DNA of 64,000 nt. It comes from Sphaerochaeta halotolerans. Its GTDB lineage: Bacteria > Spirochaetota > Spirochaetia > Sphaerochaetales > Sphaerochaetaceae. Under the pieces are notes generated by a model, which was given only the letters and a program-made list of their open reading frames with translations, made no database searches and was not told the DNA's origin. Made by a program: the position numbers and the translations under genes. Of the stretch, positions 27,549 through 35,491 are shown piece by piece; position 1 is the stretch's first letter; every line of letters starts with the position of its first letter. The stretch covers positions 62,001 to 126,000 of the forward strand of contig NZ_QUWK01000001.1 of NCBI RefSeq assembly GCF_003429665.1, written 5' to 3'.

Positions 27549-28677
27549 TCTGTTCCCAGGGAAGGTCACTCTTGCCAAAGTGTCCATAGTTCATGGTCTT
27601 CTGGTAGATAGGCCTTTTTAGATCCAAGGTCTTTATGATGCCTGCAGGAGTGAGGTCAAACTTCTCCCGCACCAGTTTTTCCAACTGTTCATCGTCCTCT
27701 GTTCCAGTTCCAAAGGTATCGACATAGACACTGATGGGATAAGGAACTCCAATTGCATAGGAGAGTTGGACCTCACAGGTTGTGCATAAGCCATTTGCCA
27801 CCAGGTTCTTTGCAACGTAGCGAGCCATGTAGGCACCGCTGCGGTCAACCTTGGAGGGATCCTTTCCACTAAAGGCTCCCCCCCCATGGCGGCCCATGCC
27901 GCCATAGGTATCGACAATGATTTTCCTACCTGTTAATCCAGTGTCCCCTGCAGGGCCTCCTGTGACAAATCTCCCTGTTGGGTTTATGTACATCTTGGTC
28001 TTCTCATTCAATAGACCTGTAGGCATAAGAACCGCTTCAATGACTTCCTTGGTGAGGTATGGGATCAATGTATCACGTCGTGCCTGTTCTGTATGTTGAT
28101 GACTGATGACCACCGAGTCGATATGCACCGGTTTCCCCTCTTGGTACAGCAGAGAAACTTGACTCTTTGCATCGGGTCTCAAGAAGGGGGCTTCCCCGCT
28201 TTTTCTGAGCATGCTTGCTCTCTCCAGGAGTTGATGTGCCCAATAAATTGGAGCTGGCATAAGACACTCTGTTTCATTACAGGCATACCCGAACATCATG
28301 CCCTGGTCTCCTGCACCCTGTTGACCGTACAATGAAGTCTCTGCGCTAACTCCCATGGATATGTCTGGTGACTGGGTATTGGTGAAATCCATCACTGTAA
28401 GGGTATGATAGTCAAAGCCGAATCCTTTATCGGTATATCCAATTTCCTTTACTGTAGATCGGACAATTTGTTCGATGTCGATAGTTGCCTTGGTGGAGAG
28501 TTCTCCTCCTACCACGACCCTGTCCGTAGTTGCAAAGACTTCACAAGCAACTCTGCTCTGTGGATCCTGGGCAAGACAAGCATCCAAAATGGCATCGGAA
28601 ATCTGGTCGCAGACCTTGTCCGGATGTCCCTCACTGACTGATTCTGAAGTGAAAATGTGTGAACCGTGTGTTAACAT
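27532..28677 (-). CDS. metK: S-adenosylmethionine synthetase
   Basis: 381 residues, normal size. Motifs: [18 protein letters not shown] near the start, [12 protein letters not shown] in the middle, and the phosphate loop [16 protein letters not shown]. It makes S-adenosylmethionine from methionine and ATP. The ATG at 28677 has GGAAGGG 6 nt upstream; the reading frame stays open through the leader, but that part is the riboswitch. The leader and promoter suggest feedback control by the product. Confidence 0.97.
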   Translation of the reverse strand: MLTHGSHIFTSESVSEGHPDKVCDQISDAILDACLAQDPQSRVACEVFATTDRVVVGGELSTKATIDIEQIVRSTVKEIGYTDKGFGFDYHTLTVMDFTNTQSPDISMGVSAETSLYGQQGAGDQGMMFGYACNETECLMPAPIYWAHQLLERASMLRKSGEAPFLRPDAKSQVSLLYQEGKPVHIDSVVISHQHTEQARRDTLIPYLTKEVIEAVLMPTGLLNEKTKMYINPTGRFVTGGPAGDTGLTGRKIIVDTYGGMGRHGGGAFSGKDPSKVDRSGAYMARYVAKNLVANGLCTTCEVQLSYAIGVPYPISVYVDTFGTGTEDDEQLEKLVREKFDLTPAGIIKTLDLKRPIYQKTMNYGHFGKSDLPWEQIISLA

Positions 28678-28799
28678 ACTACACCCTTCCTTATGGAACT
28701 GCGGAAGGGGGAACTCAACTCGAATGGATTGATACGCTCCCCTTTTAGCAAGTTTCTTTATTGACGCCCGCAAGCCGGGAGGCTGACAAATCGACGTCA
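28678..28799 (-). ncRNA. SAM-II-type riboswitch in the metK leader
   Basis: Minus-strand order: P1 5' arm TGACGTC (28793-28799), then GATTT, a loop with CCTCCC (28777-28782), CTTGC, P1 3' arm GGCGTCA (28762-28768), ATAAA, and GCTAAAAGGGGAG ending at 28737. These are the landmarks of the SAM-II pseudoknot: GAUUU right after P1, UUGC right before its 3' arm, AUAAA and GCUAAAA after it. The pseudoknot pairs CTCCC with GGGAG. Downstream, CCCTTCC (28703-28709) can hide the ribosome site GGAAGGG (28684-28690). Confidence 0.87.
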
Positions 28800-28805
28800 C
28801 TACAG

Positions 28806-28834
28806 ATAATACCAAGAACCACGGTTTTTTACAA
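28806..28834 (-). promoter_or_regulatory. Promoter of metK
   Basis: On the minus strand TTGTAA (28829-28834), 17-nt spacer, TATTAT (28806-28811) with an extended TGG. The predicted start near 28799 is the first base of riboswitch helix P1. Confidence 0.75.
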
Positions 28835-28848
28835 GATAATATCAGAGA

Positions 28849-28878
28849 TTTACATAACACTAATTGTTATGATATATA
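28849..28878 (+). promoter_or_regulatory. Promoter of the winged-helix regulator, leaderless layout
   Basis: TTTACA (28849-28854), 18-nt spacer, TATATA (28873-28878), then 7 nt to the ATG at 28886. No Shine-Dalgarno sequence is present. Confidence 0.5.
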
Positions 28879-28888
28879 TATTGTTATG
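28853..28888. promoter_or_regulatory. Probable operator of the winged-helix regulator
   Basis: A perfect 7-bp inverted repeat, CATAACActaatTGTTATG (28853-28871), plus a third copy TGTTATG at 28882-28888 that overlaps the start codon. The repeat overlaps the -35 and spacer of the regulator's promoter, which fits autorepression. Confidence 0.6.
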
Positions 28889-29407
28889 AAGATGCTTTAT
28901 ATACAAGATGGAAAACAGTTGGAAATCTACATGCATCCCAAACGGCAGCAGATTTTACATGCGTTGAGCGTACAGGGACCGATGACAGCCAAGATGCTCA
29001 GTGATGCACTCGGGATGACCCCCTCCAGTGCAAAACATCATGTATCTCGTTTGATGGAGTTGCAGGTAGTCGAGGTTGATCACACTGAATTGATCCACGG
29101 TATTACCGCTACCTATTATCGAAAGCGTTTGGTAACGGTAAGTTTCAGCTCCCTCGCCGAGGAGAAAAGAAAGCTTGTTTGTGGTGTGATTGCCAAGCAA
29201 ATCCATGATGACTTTTACAAGAAGGCGCAATCATTTACTGATGAAAATGGTCATTTCCAAGCAGACCAGCTTTCCGGGGTAATACACCTCAGTAAACCGG
29301 AGGCTGATGAGCTTTATAAGCTTATCAGAGCGTTTATAGATGAGAAGGAGAAGAAAGAGGACGGGACTGAGCTTTTTGTTTTCTCGCTGATGGCCTACCA
29401 TGCTTAG
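28886..29407 (+). CDS. Winged-helix transcriptional regulator (ArsR-like)
   Basis: 173 residues. The N-terminal 75 or so form a winged helix: HPKRQQILHALSVQGPMTAK, then LSDALGMTPSSAKHHVSRL as the recognition part. The C-terminal 100 residues are helical and not recognised; they may sense a ligand or make dimers. Its stop overlaps the start of the MFS gene by 8 bp, so it probably controls that transporter and itself through the repeats at 28853-28888. No metal-binding cysteine pair typical of ArsR is seen. Confidence 0.82.
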   Translation: MKMLYIQDGKQLEIYMHPKRQQILHALSVQGPMTAKMLSDALGMTPSSAKHHVSRLMELQVVEVDHTELIHGITATYYRKRLVTVSFSSLAEEKRKLVCGVIAKQIHDDFYKKAQSFTDENGHFQADQLSGVIHLSKPEADELYKLIRAFIDEKEKKEDGTELFVFSLMAYHA

Positions 29408-30602
29408 CAGTACCTTTCATCCTGCCCCCTATCTAGCCAGTCTGTCTGCTTCCTATCTTGCGTTAGGAGTGACCCTGCCTGCAATGAGTCTGATTATAAT
29501 AAGCAAGGGATATCCACTTGAGTATTTGGCCGTGATCATGGTCATGTACTCGATAGCTGTAATGGTGGCCGAGGTTCCAAGTGGTGTATTTGCCGATACC
29601 TGGGGAAGGAAAGCAAGTTTTCTCCTTGGGCTTGCCTTCTCTTTGGTGGGAACCATTTGTACTTTATTTGACTCCCTTTACCTGCTTGGTTTGGGATTCT
29701 TGCTTACCGGTCTTGGAAGAGCTTTTGGAAGTGGGAGTCTCGATGCAAAATATATTGAGGATGGGCAGAAAGCAGGAGGCAAGCTCGAGGACCTTGTGTA
29801 TGCTTTGGAGATCAATTCAGGAATTTCCCTCAGTGTAGGGGCCCTACTGGGAGGGTGGCTGCTTACCTTTGGTAAAGATGGTCCCTCCCTCACCCAACCA
29901 CTGCTTCTTGTACGTATGGTGTTGTTGGTTGGATCTATGGTACTTGTGACCTTATCCATCAAGGAAGAGGTAGCCCAGGATATAAAGCGTAGCTCATATG
30001 GGGAACAGTTTCGTTTGTTTGCTTCTGTTTTACGCTCCTCTCCATTTCTTGTATTTTACAGTGCGAGTGTACTTCTGCAAGGGATGCTGCTGGCCTCCCT
30101 TGAGAGCTATTGGCAGCCGTATCTCAAAGCATTGCTCCTGAATGATTCCATGCTTTGGATACTGGGGGTGACGACAGCCATCATTTTCTCAATCAGTATC
30201 CTTGGATCGGTAATTGGGAAGAAAATAGTACGTCATAAGAGCCCTATAGGCATCTATTGTATACTCTTTATCCTTGTCTATATGCTTCAGGTACTGCTCT
30301 CCATGAGCACAAACATCCTATGGTTTTTGGGTGTGTTCTCCCTAATCTATCTCCTGCTTGGAGTACTTTCAGTGATAGGAACCTATGTATTGAACAAGGT
30401 GGCAGAGGATAGGGTAAGGACAAGTATGATCAGCCTCTCCTCATTCAGCTTGCAGGCTGGTGGAGTTTTGACAAATGTATTTGCCGCATCACTATTTCTC
30501 TTGGGAGGTATTGCGTTCTTCTGGAAGGTTTCTGCTCTTGTGGGGGCGGTAGGGATGCTGACGCTGGCAAAACCGATGTTACAGCGTTTTCCAATCTCCT
30601 GA
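29400..30602 (+). CDS. MFS transporter
   Basis: 400 residues with about twelve hydrophobic segments. The loop between helices 2 and 3 reads GVFADTWGRKASF, the usual MFS motif (GxxaDrxGRr). It is a single-chain inner-membrane transporter of unknown substrate; the regulator in front suggests an efflux pump switched on by its substrate. The last 24 bp overlap the convergent kinase gene. Confidence 0.85.
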   Translation: MLSSTFHPAPYLASLSASYLALGVTLPAMSLIIISKGYPLEYLAVIMVMYSIAVMVAEVPSGVFADTWGRKASFLLGLAFSLVGTICTLFDSLYLLGLGFLLTGLGRAFGSGSLDAKYIEDGQKAGGKLEDLVYALEINSGISLSVGALLGGWLLTFGKDGPSLTQPLLLVRMVLLVGSMVLVTLSIKEEVAQDIKRSSYGEQFRLFASVLRSSPFLVFYSASVLLQGMLLASLESYWQPYLKALLLNDSMLWILGVTTAIIFSISILGSVIGKKIVRHKSPIGIYCILFILVYMLQVLLSMSTNILWFLGVFSLIYLLLGVLSVIGTYVLNKVAEDRVRTSMISLSSFSLQAGGVLTNVFAASLFLLGGIAFFWKVSALVGAVGMLTLAKPMLQRFPIS

Positions 30603-31595
30603 AGCAAAGAGATCTCTGAGTTCTTTTGCTTTTTCCTTGCTGAACTGGGCACCACGCTGGGTGATAATCTCCCCAGCAAGGATGGATGCTATCGTACCTG
30701 AATTCCTGGTTGAGTAGCCATGGTACAGTCCATAGAGAAAACCTGCAGCATATACGTCTCCAGCTCCTGTGGTGTCAGTAGGGACTACTGGTCCCTTGAC
30801 TGGGATATTTATAATCTTCCCTTCATGGCAGACGTAGGAGCCTTTTTTCCCATTCTTAACAATGGCTGTCCTACAGAGCTTACCCATGGAGCGGCAGCAC
30901 TCATAGGGGTCATAGTTGTCAAAGAGGATTCTTGCTTCTTCACGGTTTGCAAAAACAATATCACAATCTTGCTCAATAAGGTTAAGGAACGGTTCTCGAT
31001 AGCGTCCAACGGCGAAGGGATCTGCTAGATCAAAAGAGACAACTGTATTGTTGGCTTTTGCAATGCCCAATGCTTTTTTAATGGCCCCTTGCTGGCTTTT
31101 TGTATCCCACATATAGCCAGTAAAGTGAAAGAAGGATGCTTCTGCTACGGTTTTTTCATCTACATCAGACATCTCATAGAGCCGGTTCGCTCCTAGAAAG
31201 GTGTTCATACTCCGTTCACTATCTGGTGTGATGAGGATAACAGTGGAACCAGTCATTTCCTTGTCGGTTGTAACAAGTTGATCTCCAACCCCAAGCTCCT
31301 TGAGGCGTTGTTGATACATACGTCCATTCTCATCATTGCCAATTTTCCCTGCCAAGGTTGTAGTAACTCCCAGGGAGGCAAGAGCAATGATGGTATTGGG
31401 GCAGGAACCTCCACAGCTGTAGGTTGTTTTGCGTTCCTTTGAGAGGAGCATAAGCTCTTCCATTCTCTGTGGGCCAATCAAAGCCATGGTACCCTTATGG
31501 ATTCCAAGTGCAGTTATGTCATTTTCCTCAACACTGACGATGATGTCGATGAGGGGATTCCCAATGCCATAGATTATGTGCTCACGCTCTTTCAT
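30579..31595 (-). CDS. PfkB-family kinase, adenosine-kinase-like
   Basis: 338 residues. N-terminal YGIGNPLIDI and SCGGSCPNTI match the adenosine-kinase branch of the PfkB family; the C-terminal DTTGAGDVYAAGFL supplies the anion hole and catalytic Asp. Probable role: phosphorylation of a nucleoside, most likely adenosine, in the cytoplasm. I chose the ATG at 31595, 8 nt after a good -10 box; an upstream ATG at 31613 would add six residues. It stands alone. Confidence 0.82.
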   Translation of the reverse strand: MKEREHIIYGIGNPLIDIIVSVEENDITALGIHKGTMALIGPQRMEELMLLSKERKTTYSCGGSCPNTIIALASLGVTTTLAGKIGNDENGRMYQQRLKELGVGDQLVTTDKEMTGSTVILITPDSERSMNTFLGANRLYEMSDVDEKTVAEASFFHFTGYMWDTKSQQGAIKKALGIAKANNTVVSFDLADPFAVGRYREPFLNLIEQDCDIVFANREEARILFDNYDPYECCRSMGKLCRTAIVKNGKKGSYVCHEGKIINIPVKGPVVPTDTTGAGDVYAAGFLYGLYHGYSTRNSGTIASILAGEIITQRGAQFSKEKAKELRDLFASGDWKTL

Positions 31596-31603
31596 GTACA
31601 GCC

Positions 31604-31633
31604 ATTCTACCATTGCTTTCCATCTGTATTCAA
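31604..31633 (-). promoter_or_regulatory. Promoter of the adenosine-kinase-like gene, leaderless layout
   Basis: On the minus strand TTGAAT (31628-31633), 18-nt spacer, TAGAAT (31604-31609) with an extended TGG, then 8 nt to the ATG at 31595. Confidence 0.55.
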
Positions 31634-31686
31634 CAAGAAGCTTGCGAAACTATTGAGCCAAGGGTAGGATGGACGAGGAGGCAACA

Positions 31687-32976
31687 ATGGGAGCATATCG
31701 GATAACCGGGGGGAATCCTGCAAGCGGGGAGGTGCAAATCAGTGGAAACAAGAATGGTGCACTACCGTGTCTTGCTGCCACTTTGCTGACTGATGACCCT
31801 GTTCGATTATTGAACGTCCCTGATATCGAGGATGTTCAGGTTATGATCAAGCTTTTGGAAAACCTTGGTTCCAAGGTTGTCAAAGAGGATGCAAACACCT
31901 ACACCATCATGAGCGGAGGCAGGAACGGGAATCTCAAGAAGAAGCTTGTTCAATCGGTCAGGGGGTCCATTCTTCTTTTAGGACCATTGCTGGCTACAAT
32001 CAATGAAGTTCGTTTGACTCCTCCAGGAGGGGATGTTATCGGGCTTCGTAGACTTGATACCCACTTCATTGGTCTTTCGGCCTTAGGAGCTTCTTGCCTG
32101 ATCAATGAAGAAGGGGAGATCCATATCAAATCCGAGGGAAGCAGATTGAAGGCAAATGATATCTTCCTTGATGAAGCTTCCGTCACGGCTACTGAGAATG
32201 TCATCATGGCTTCTTCGCTCGCCGAAGGCGAGAGCATCATCAGCAATGCAGCGAGTGAGCCCCATGTACAGGATCTTTGTCGAATGCTCAACAGCATGGG
32301 GTGCCATATTGAGGGAATTGGTTCCAACCGTCTCTATGTCACCGGTAAGAAGAAACTCCATGGCTGTGAATTTCGTCTTACCGCAGATTACATGGAAGCC
32401 GGTTCTTATATCGGCCTTGCTGGTGCTACTGGAGGTCAGTTGCTGCTCAAGGGTGTCGACCCTGAGCAACTGAGAATGATTCGTTTGGGTTTTGAACGAA
32501 TTGGAATCTCCTTCGTTGCCGATGGTCCTTCATCCATCCTTGTGCCGAAAAACCAGAAACGGATTCTTGCAAAGGAAGTAGGAGGTCATACAGCAAAGAT
32601 TGATGACGCCCCTTGGCCTGGATTCCCTGCCGACCTGTTGAGTATCATCACGGTCTGTGCCACCCAGATGGAAGGTTCTATTCTTATCCATGAGAAGATG
32701 TTTGAGTCGAGGATGTTCTTCGTTGATTGGTTGATCAGAATGGGCGCGGATATTATTCTCTGTGACCCGCATCGAGCAGTAGTCAATGGTCCCAGCCAAC
32801 TTCTAGGTTCAGAACTTTCCAGTCCCGATGTGCGAGCTGGAATGGCGCTTGTCATTGCCGCTGCATGTGCAAAAGGGGTCAGTGTAATCCAGAATATCTA
32901 TCAAATTGAACGCGGTTATGAAAATTTGTGTGGCAAGCTCCAAGCATTGGGTCTGGCCATCGAGCGGGATGTGTAA
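31687..32976 (+). CDS. murA: UDP-N-acetylglucosamine 1-carboxyvinyltransferase
   Basis: 429 residues, full length. SGNKNGALPCLAATLL at the start is the UDP-GlcNAc-binding motif. MurA makes the first committed peptidoglycan precursor from UDP-GlcNAc and phosphoenolpyruvate. The active-site loop reads PPGGDVIG, with Asp116 where most MurA have the Cys attacked by fosfomycin. Asp still supports activity in known cases. The ATG at 31687 is fixed by AGGAGG 5 nt upstream; an earlier ATG at 31669 lacks one. Confidence 0.95.
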   Translation: MGAYRITGGNPASGEVQISGNKNGALPCLAATLLTDDPVRLLNVPDIEDVQVMIKLLENLGSKVVKEDANTYTIMSGGRNGNLKKKLVQSVRGSILLLGPLLATINEVRLTPPGGDVIGLRRLDTHFIGLSALGASCLINEEGEIHIKSEGSRLKANDIFLDEASVTATENVIMASSLAEGESIISNAASEPHVQDLCRMLNSMGCHIEGIGSNRLYVTGKKKLHGCEFRLTADYMEAGSYIGLAGATGGQLLLKGVDPEQLRMIRLGFERIGISFVADGPSSILVPKNQKRILAKEVGGHTAKIDDAPWPGFPADLLSIITVCATQMEGSILIHEKMFESRMFFVDWLIRMGADIILCDPHRAVVNGPSQLLGSELSSPDVRAGMALVIAAACAKGVSVIQNIYQIERGYENLCGKLQALGLAIERDV

Positions 32977-33424
32977 CTCCCTGTTTTTACTGGAGTTCAC
33001 TCACTTGTCCAGAAGTTATCCACAAGTTATCCACAAGCAAGTGATACCCAGGTTGCAAGTGGGTGCAGTTAAGACAGATTTCTAATAAGAAACAATGGTT
33101 TTTATATAGTACCAAAGAATATGATAACTATTTACATTATAATAAATAAAACATAAGTTTACCAAATAGATTTCATCGTATTTTTATATAGGTTTAATGC
33201 ACTTCTTATTGTTTAGTAAAGAGGTTGGATTTATGACAAATAGACGAGTTGTCAACAAGGTATCCACAACCTTTGCACGTTGCGTTTTGGTGCAGTAACT
33301 CACCTTCAAAGGTTACTTAGGTTGAAATATGTGTTGATGTGTTTTGCCCAATGCAAATCTGTTTTCAGGATAAAATCTTGTTCAGTATGGAAAGCGGTAC
33401 TTCCTGTGGTAGGAGTTCTTTTCG
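32977..33424. other. AT-rich gene-free stretch with a second DnaA-box group
   Basis: 448 bp between two convergent genes, so no promoter is needed here. Two perfect TTATCCACA boxes lie in tandem, 11 bp apart (33016-33024, 33027-33035), and a one-mismatch GTATCCACA lies at 33260-33268, all facing the same way. Between them is a strongly AT-rich segment (about 33075-33240). No DnaA-trio run and no convincing gene were seen. Confidence 0.75.
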
Positions 33425-34549
33425 TCAACTCACATAAATATCATCATGCCTAACCACTATGGCCGGCTCTTCTACACTGTTGATCATGCATCGTCTGATG
33501 GTGGAGAAGAGCTGGCGTACATTTCCAGGCCAATGATAACTCTTCAGTAGTTCCAGCCCTTTGTCATCCACCTGTTTCTTGGATTTGCAGCGAAGCAGAA
33601 AGTGTTCACAAAGCTGAGGAATGTCCTCTAGATGCTCTCTCAGTGGTGGTAAGGTGATACTCACATCGTTGATACGATAAAAGAAGTCCTTGCGGACCCG
33701 GTTCGCTTGCATCAGCGATACGAGGTCTTCATTGGAAGCAGTGATGAGGCGGAATCGCGAGGTATGCAACTGTGTATCTCCCAAACGCCGGTACTGCCCA
33801 TTTTCCAGGAGTCTGAGCATGTAGGCTTGGAAAGAAAGAGAGAGGTTCTCCACTTCATCCAGGAATAGTGTCGATTGGTTAGCTTCGTGGACCAATCCCG
33901 GGAGCTCCGTTTTCCCATCTGTAAAGGCCCCTTTTGCGTGGCCAAAGAACATTGAGTTTCCCAACGAGCTGGAGAGAAGTGAACAGTTGACCGAAATCAT
34001 GTTCCGATGTGGGTAAGAGAGGCGATGAATATACGTTGCCGCAAGTTCCTTTCCTGTTCCTGTTTCCCCATAGAGGTGAATCGAACAATTCTGTTTTGCA
34101 TAACGGTAGAGGTCTGTTCTGAGATTTTGCATACGATTGCTGTTACCGATCAGCCCACAAGGGACATAGGTTTTTTTTGGTTCTCTTCCCTCTGTTTCTC
34201 CGAGAAAACGATCTAAATAGGAAAAGAGGGAATCAAAATCCATACCATTCCTTTGTACTACATGAAGAATAAGGTTCTTACAGAATTGCTTGTCTATTTG
34301 GGTTTCATCGCTGGAAAAGAGCAGAATCGGGATTTTACACTTCTGATAGGTAAGTTGTTCAAGGATTGAACGTTGGGTTCCCTTGCTCATTCGTTCGTCG
34401 ATGATGACCAGCTCTGGTTTTACAGAGCTGGTATCCAGTGCTTCCAAAAGTTTATGGGAAATAGTGAATTCATGAAGAAAACTCTGGTTGAAATGATGTT
34501 TAAACTGCTCTTTGAATCGCCAATCCGAAGAGATGATGAACAGAGACAT
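33425..34549 (-). CDS. Sigma54-activator-like AAA+ protein without DNA-binding domain
   Basis: 374 residues. Residues 1-115 resemble a receiver domain (PELVIIDERM carries a possible phospho-Asp). The AAA+ domain has Walker A GETGTGKE and Walker B TLFLDEVENLS, and the tail has YHWPGNVRQL. The loop that touches sigma54, normally GAFTGA, reads GAFTDG. The chain ends right after the AAA+ lid, with no Fis-type helix-turn-helix. The ATG at 34549 has GGGGAG 7 nt upstream. It may regulate without DNA binding, or may no longer act on sigma54. Confidence 0.82.
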   Translation of the reverse strand: MSLFIISSDWRFKEQFKHHFNQSFLHEFTISHKLLEALDTSSVKPELVIIDERMSKGTQRSILEQLTYQKCKIPILLFSSDETQIDKQFCKNLILHVVQRNGMDFDSLFSYLDRFLGETEGREPKKTYVPCGLIGNSNRMQNLRTDLYRYAKQNCSIHLYGETGTGKELAATYIHRLSYPHRNMISVNCSLLSSSLGNSMFFGHAKGAFTDGKTELPGLVHEANQSTLFLDEVENLSLSFQAYMLRLLENGQYRRLGDTQLHTSRFRLITASNEDLVSLMQANRVRKDFFYRINDVSITLPPLREHLEDIPQLCEHFLLRCKSKKQVDDKGLELLKSYHWPGNVRQLFSTIRRCMINSVEEPAIVVRHDDIYVS

Positions 34550-34690
34550 GTTGAGACTCCCCAATATATAATCATAGGAATACCCGAGACAGCAGAGGGA
34601 GAGGCAACAAGGTTGGATTCGTGTATTCCTTGGTATACTATGAAAGCTGTGAGAATCGTGCTCTACTCTCTTTTTGAGAGGTGTACCGGT

Positions 34691-35491
34691 TCAGTAGTTT
34701 TTCTTCTCTGTCATAATGGTCTGAATTGCCGAAAGTGCATACATTCCTGCAGTTTCGCTACGGAGAATATTGGTCCTTAAGAGTACTGGATGAAATCCAG
34801 CATCCTCAAGGAATATGCACTCCTCTTCGCTCAATCCACCTTCTGGGCCGACAAGTAAGGCAATTGGGGTTTCTATGGGTATCTCTTCAATGAGTTCATG
34901 AAGCGTTTTCTGGGTTTCTTGACGCTTGCTCTGATGGAAGAACAGTGCAAGGCCACGGTTGTTCCACCACTTTGGGATTTCTGTCAGTGCAATAACCTTT
35001 GGAACAATTTCAGTGGGGACTGGAGAGCCACTCTGCTGCAAAGCCTCTTTGACTTGTCGATCCAGCCGTTGGAAGCGGTTGTCCAAAGCTTTTTCACGTT
35101 TCCCTGATAGATCTGGCACACAATATCTACTTTGAATAAGTACAATCTCTCTGGTTCCAATTTCTGTTGCTTGGCGAACAATCTGTTCTTCCTTTTTCCC
35201 TTTGCAGAGACACTGCATAAGCGTCAAATTTGGATAGGGACCAGTATAGGAAGGAAGTGCATCGGTTGTTTGGACCGATGCATCTTCTTCTACCTGTTGG
35301 CAGGAGAGCGTACATTCACGGTTGCTTATTCTATCAACTGTGAGTTGATAGGCCTTTCCCTCTTGGTCACGACCAAGAATGTGTTGCCCTTCCTTGAGTC
35401 GAAGCACCTTGCTCAGGTACTGGCTCTCTTTTCCTTTGAGTACCAGAGAGGATTCCCCTTTGAAGGTTTTTGGAAGGATATACTGCCTCAC
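34691..35491 (-). CDS. rsmE: 16S rRNA m3U1498 methyltransferase
   Basis: 266 residues of the SPOUT family. The C-terminal knot has LLVGPEGGLSEEE and RTNILRSETAGMYALSAIQ, both signatures of RsmE; the N-terminal part is the PUA-like RNA-binding domain. It methylates U1498 of 16S rRNA in the 30S subunit. The start is GTG at 35491, overlapping the stop of ctpA (GTGA), so translation is coupled to the protease gene. Confidence 0.93.
   Translation of the reverse strand: MRQYILPKTFKGESSLVLKGKESQYLSKVLRLKEGQHILGRDQEGKAYQLTVDRISNRECTLSCQQVEEDASVQTTDALPSYTGPYPNLTLMQCLCKGKKEEQIVRQATEIGTREIVLIQSRYCVPDLSGKREKALDNRFQRLDRQVKEALQQSGSPVPTEIVPKVIALTEIPKWWNNRGLALFFHQSKRQETQKTLHELIEEIPIETPIALLVGPEGGLSEEECIFLEDAGFHPVLLRTNILRSETAGMYALSAIQTIMTEKKNY

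Noticed and set aside
28678-28799. SAM-I (S-box) riboswitch for the metK leader
   Set aside because: None of the S-box conserved blocks is present; the GAUUU, UUGC, AUAAA and GCUAAAA order fits SAM-II.
33233-33298. A 21-codon frame with an AAAGAGG-like site near the third DnaA box
   Set aside because: Too short to judge, no promoter and no resemblance to known small proteins; the DNA is better explained as DnaA-binding sequence.
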